From assembly GCA_013152945.1 (NCBI GenBank), contig JAADFL010000073.1, forward strand, positions 1 to 12,469: a stretch of 12,469 nt of DNA. Reading direction: 5' to 3'. Below, piece by piece: positions 12,332-12,469 of this stretch; within the stretch, counting starts at the first letter, position 1, and each line of letters opens with the position of its first letter. This stretch comes from Deltaproteobacteria bacterium (GTDB lineage: Bacteria; Myxococcota_A; JAADFL01). The position numbers and the translations under genes are program-made. Under the pieces are notes generated by a model, which worked only from the letters and a program-made list of their open reading frames with translations, was not told the DNA's origin and searched no databases.

Positions 12332-12469
12332 TGGATCCGAGGGACCTGGCCAGGTTCCTTGCAGAAGAAGCCGATGCCGAAGACGCAGAACACGGCGGGC
12401 CGCACCGTGCCCGTGTCCGCTGCGTGGGTGCCGTTCTGATACCACGCGAGCCAGCCGGGCCGCCGGGCG
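12310..12469 (+). CDS. Start of an unidentified gene, runs off the window
   Basis: The ATG at 12310 has AGGGGG (12295-12300) 9 bases upstream, and the frame is open to the window end (53 codons). The N terminus reads MGSEVDIVDPRDLARFLAEE, then an acidic helix and RARVRCVGAVLIPREPA. It is GC-rich with GC-biased third positions, unlike the AT-rich genes before it. Not enough is present to name a family. Confidence 0.5.
   Translation, partial: MGSEVDIVDPRDLARFLAEEADAEDAEHGGPHRARVRCVGAVLIPREPAGPPG

Overview
The window looks like a decayed accessory region from a Gram-negative bacterium. Supporting signs are a secreted protein, a lipoprotein, GC-rich backbone-like genes broken up by AT-rich islands, toxin-antitoxin-like modules, and remnants of an integron and of insertion sequences. 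The sequence alone does not fix the taxon. A chromosomal integron with these gene types would suit a deltaproteobacterium-like or other environmental lineage, but that is inference.

Layout. (1) 1-585 has no intact gene: a small tandem repeat, copies of a ~20-bp dispersed motif and a short membrane-protein remnant. (2) 586-1888 is an overlapping gene pair, a nucleotidyltransferase-like protein and a winged-helix-like partner, behind a promoter that contains a perfect inverted repeat. (3) 1860-2340 (minus) is the wreck of a secreted-protein gene. (4) 2501-5147 holds two tandem but divergent AAA ATPases of the DUF4143 type, each with its own palindrome-bearing promoter. (5) 5196-8541 is an integron cassette region. 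On the minus strand, reading leftward, come a mazE-mazF pair, an attC site, a secreted protein of unknown function, and a 5'-truncated methyltransferase. On the plus strand is an AT-rich PD-(D/E)XK nuclease gene followed by a second attC of the same family; this unit is flanked by ~22-bp inverted repeats. (6) 8697-9593 is an integron integrase gene cut off before its last catalytic boxes, followed by a 260-bp segment bounded by inverted motif copies and then a transposase remnant (minus). (7) 10099-10290 is a GC-rich stretch with strong inverted repeats ending in a U-tract. (8) 10388-11873 is an overlapping set of genes: a small ORF, a protein with a C-terminal domain like the anti-CRISPR AcrVA2, and a small lipoprotein; a terminator follows. 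(9) 11936-12331 is a macro-domain gene that loses its C-terminal half. (10) 12310-12469 starts a GC-rich gene that runs off the window.

How it fits together. The strongest result is the integron reading. Two sites (6262-6345 and 8453-8525) share an attC architecture and a common inner sequence. The mazEF cassette has an exact 7-base match between the R'' box of its attC and the complement of the box at its start. The integrase is truncated, so these cassettes should be immobile unless an intact integrase exists elsewhere in the genome. Most small modules here (mazEF, nucleotidyltransferase pair, DUF4143 ATPases, stand-alone nuclease, AcrVA2-like protein, macro domain) belong to families common in defence, counter-defence or toxin-antitoxin loci, so the region resembles an accessory/defence hotspot. 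Several genes are broken by single-base frameshifts or truncation.
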